Below, piece after piece: positions 63,903-64,000 of a stretch of 64,000 nucleotides of DNA (the stretch's first letter is position 1; each line of letters begins with the position of its first letter). Location of the stretch: contig NZ_BONZ01000070.1 of the NCBI RefSeq assembly GCF_016862975.1, forward strand, positions 29,781 through 93,780, in the 5' to 3' direction. This stretch comes from Rugosimonospora africana (GTDB taxonomy: Bacteria; Actinomycetota; Actinomycetes; Mycobacteriales; Micromonosporaceae). Made by a program: the position numbers and the translations under genes. The notes under the pieces were generated by a model that saw nothing but the letters and a program-made list of their open reading frames with translations, had not been told where the DNA came from and did not search any database.

Positions 63903-64000
63903 ATGCCGGTATCGGTCACCATGCCGCAACTCGGGGAGAGCGTCACCGAGGGCACCGTCACCCGCTGGCTCAAGCAGGTCGGCGACAAGGTCGAGGCCGA
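63903..64000 (+). CDS. 2-oxo acid dehydrogenase E2 (dihydrolipoamide acyltransferase), 5' part
   Basis: Cut off by the window edge after 32 codons. The visible start [20 protein letters not shown] is the beginning of a lipoyl domain, with [12 protein letters not shown] following. Such proteins carry lipoyl domains, an E1/E3-binding domain and a catalytic acyltransferase domain. The lpdA-E2 order suggests the E2 of the 2-oxoglutarate or pyruvate complex (sucB/dlaT type). AAGGAG lies about nine bases before the ATG. Confidence 0.88.
   Translation, partial: MPVSVTMPQLGESVTEGTVTRWLKQVGDKVEA

Overview
The window reads as ordinary chromosome from a very GC-rich actinobacterium, most likely a member of the Micromonosporaceae (inference from gene content and codon use; no rRNA, tRNA or species marker is present). 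Gene order from about 5 kb to the right edge broadly follows a block I recall from Mycobacterium tuberculosis (about Rv2182c to Rv2215): plsC, SRPBCC protein, fadD15-type ligase, pimB, DEDDh nuclease, trpD, ctaE-qcrCAB, ctaF/ctaC, adenosine kinase, HesB/ErpA protein, glycerate kinase, DUF3043, cobT/cobS, gcvT, leucyl aminopeptidase and dihydrolipoamide acyltransferase. Genes not in that ancestral order are interspersed.

Layout. 0-5 kb: 3' end of an MFS transporter, a small acidic repeat protein, and a 1165-aa zinc-ribbon/class III cyclase/AAA ATPase/TPR regulator. 5-17 kb: lipid acyltransferase, a membrane protein, a hydrolase-like gene and flavin monooxygenase pair, an endonuclease/exonuclease/phosphatase-family protein, ROK kinase, an SRPBCC pair, acyl-CoA ligase, and a NarL-type two-component system. 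17-25 kb: DUF4395/thioredoxin-like pair, PimB-type mannosyltransferase overlapping a Ste24-like protease, NYN protein, DEDDh/GIY-YIG nuclease. 24-31 kb: RelA/SpoT homologue with a degenerate synthetase motif, a tightly overlapping NUDIX/nucleotidyltransferase/RAM/methyltransferase operon, S9 peptidase and a divergent hydrolase. 31-40 kb: trpD, a pseudo-receiver, and the respiratory cluster ctaE-qcrC-qcrA-qcrB with convergent ctaC-ctaF (ctaD is not here). 39-50 kb: cysteine desulfurase plus TusA-like carrier, GDPD, adenosine kinase, ErpA-like protein, glycerate kinase, nadA, murA, DUF3043, and azlCD with a divergent XRE/cupin regulator. 50-64 kb: 1015-aa Asp/Arg-repeat/WG-repeat protein, aldo/keto reductase, M50 protease, a CobU-CobT fusion with cobS, gcvT, pepA, lpd and the start of an E2 acyltransferase gene.

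Functional threads: aerobic respiration (bcc complex and aa3 oxidase subunits, with a nearby cysteine desulfurase and HesB protein that may serve iron-sulfur assembly), central carbon and one-carbon metabolism (lpd/E2, gcvT), late cobalamin assembly, phosphatidylinositol mannoside synthesis, and nucleotide signalling (cyclase, RSH).

No mobile element, CRISPR array or biosynthetic cluster is visible. The unexplained structure is at small scale: (i) a dispersed 50-bp intergenic element in four copies at three loci whose arms change in a compensatory way; (ii) repeated short tandem duplications at the 3' ends of genes, copying the stop codon; (iii) many TANNNT boxes 6-7 nt upstream of start codons, suggesting leaderless mRNAs; and (iv) in-frame repeat expansions in loops and linkers of otherwise ordinary proteins (MFS, AzlC, CobU-CobT, WG protein).
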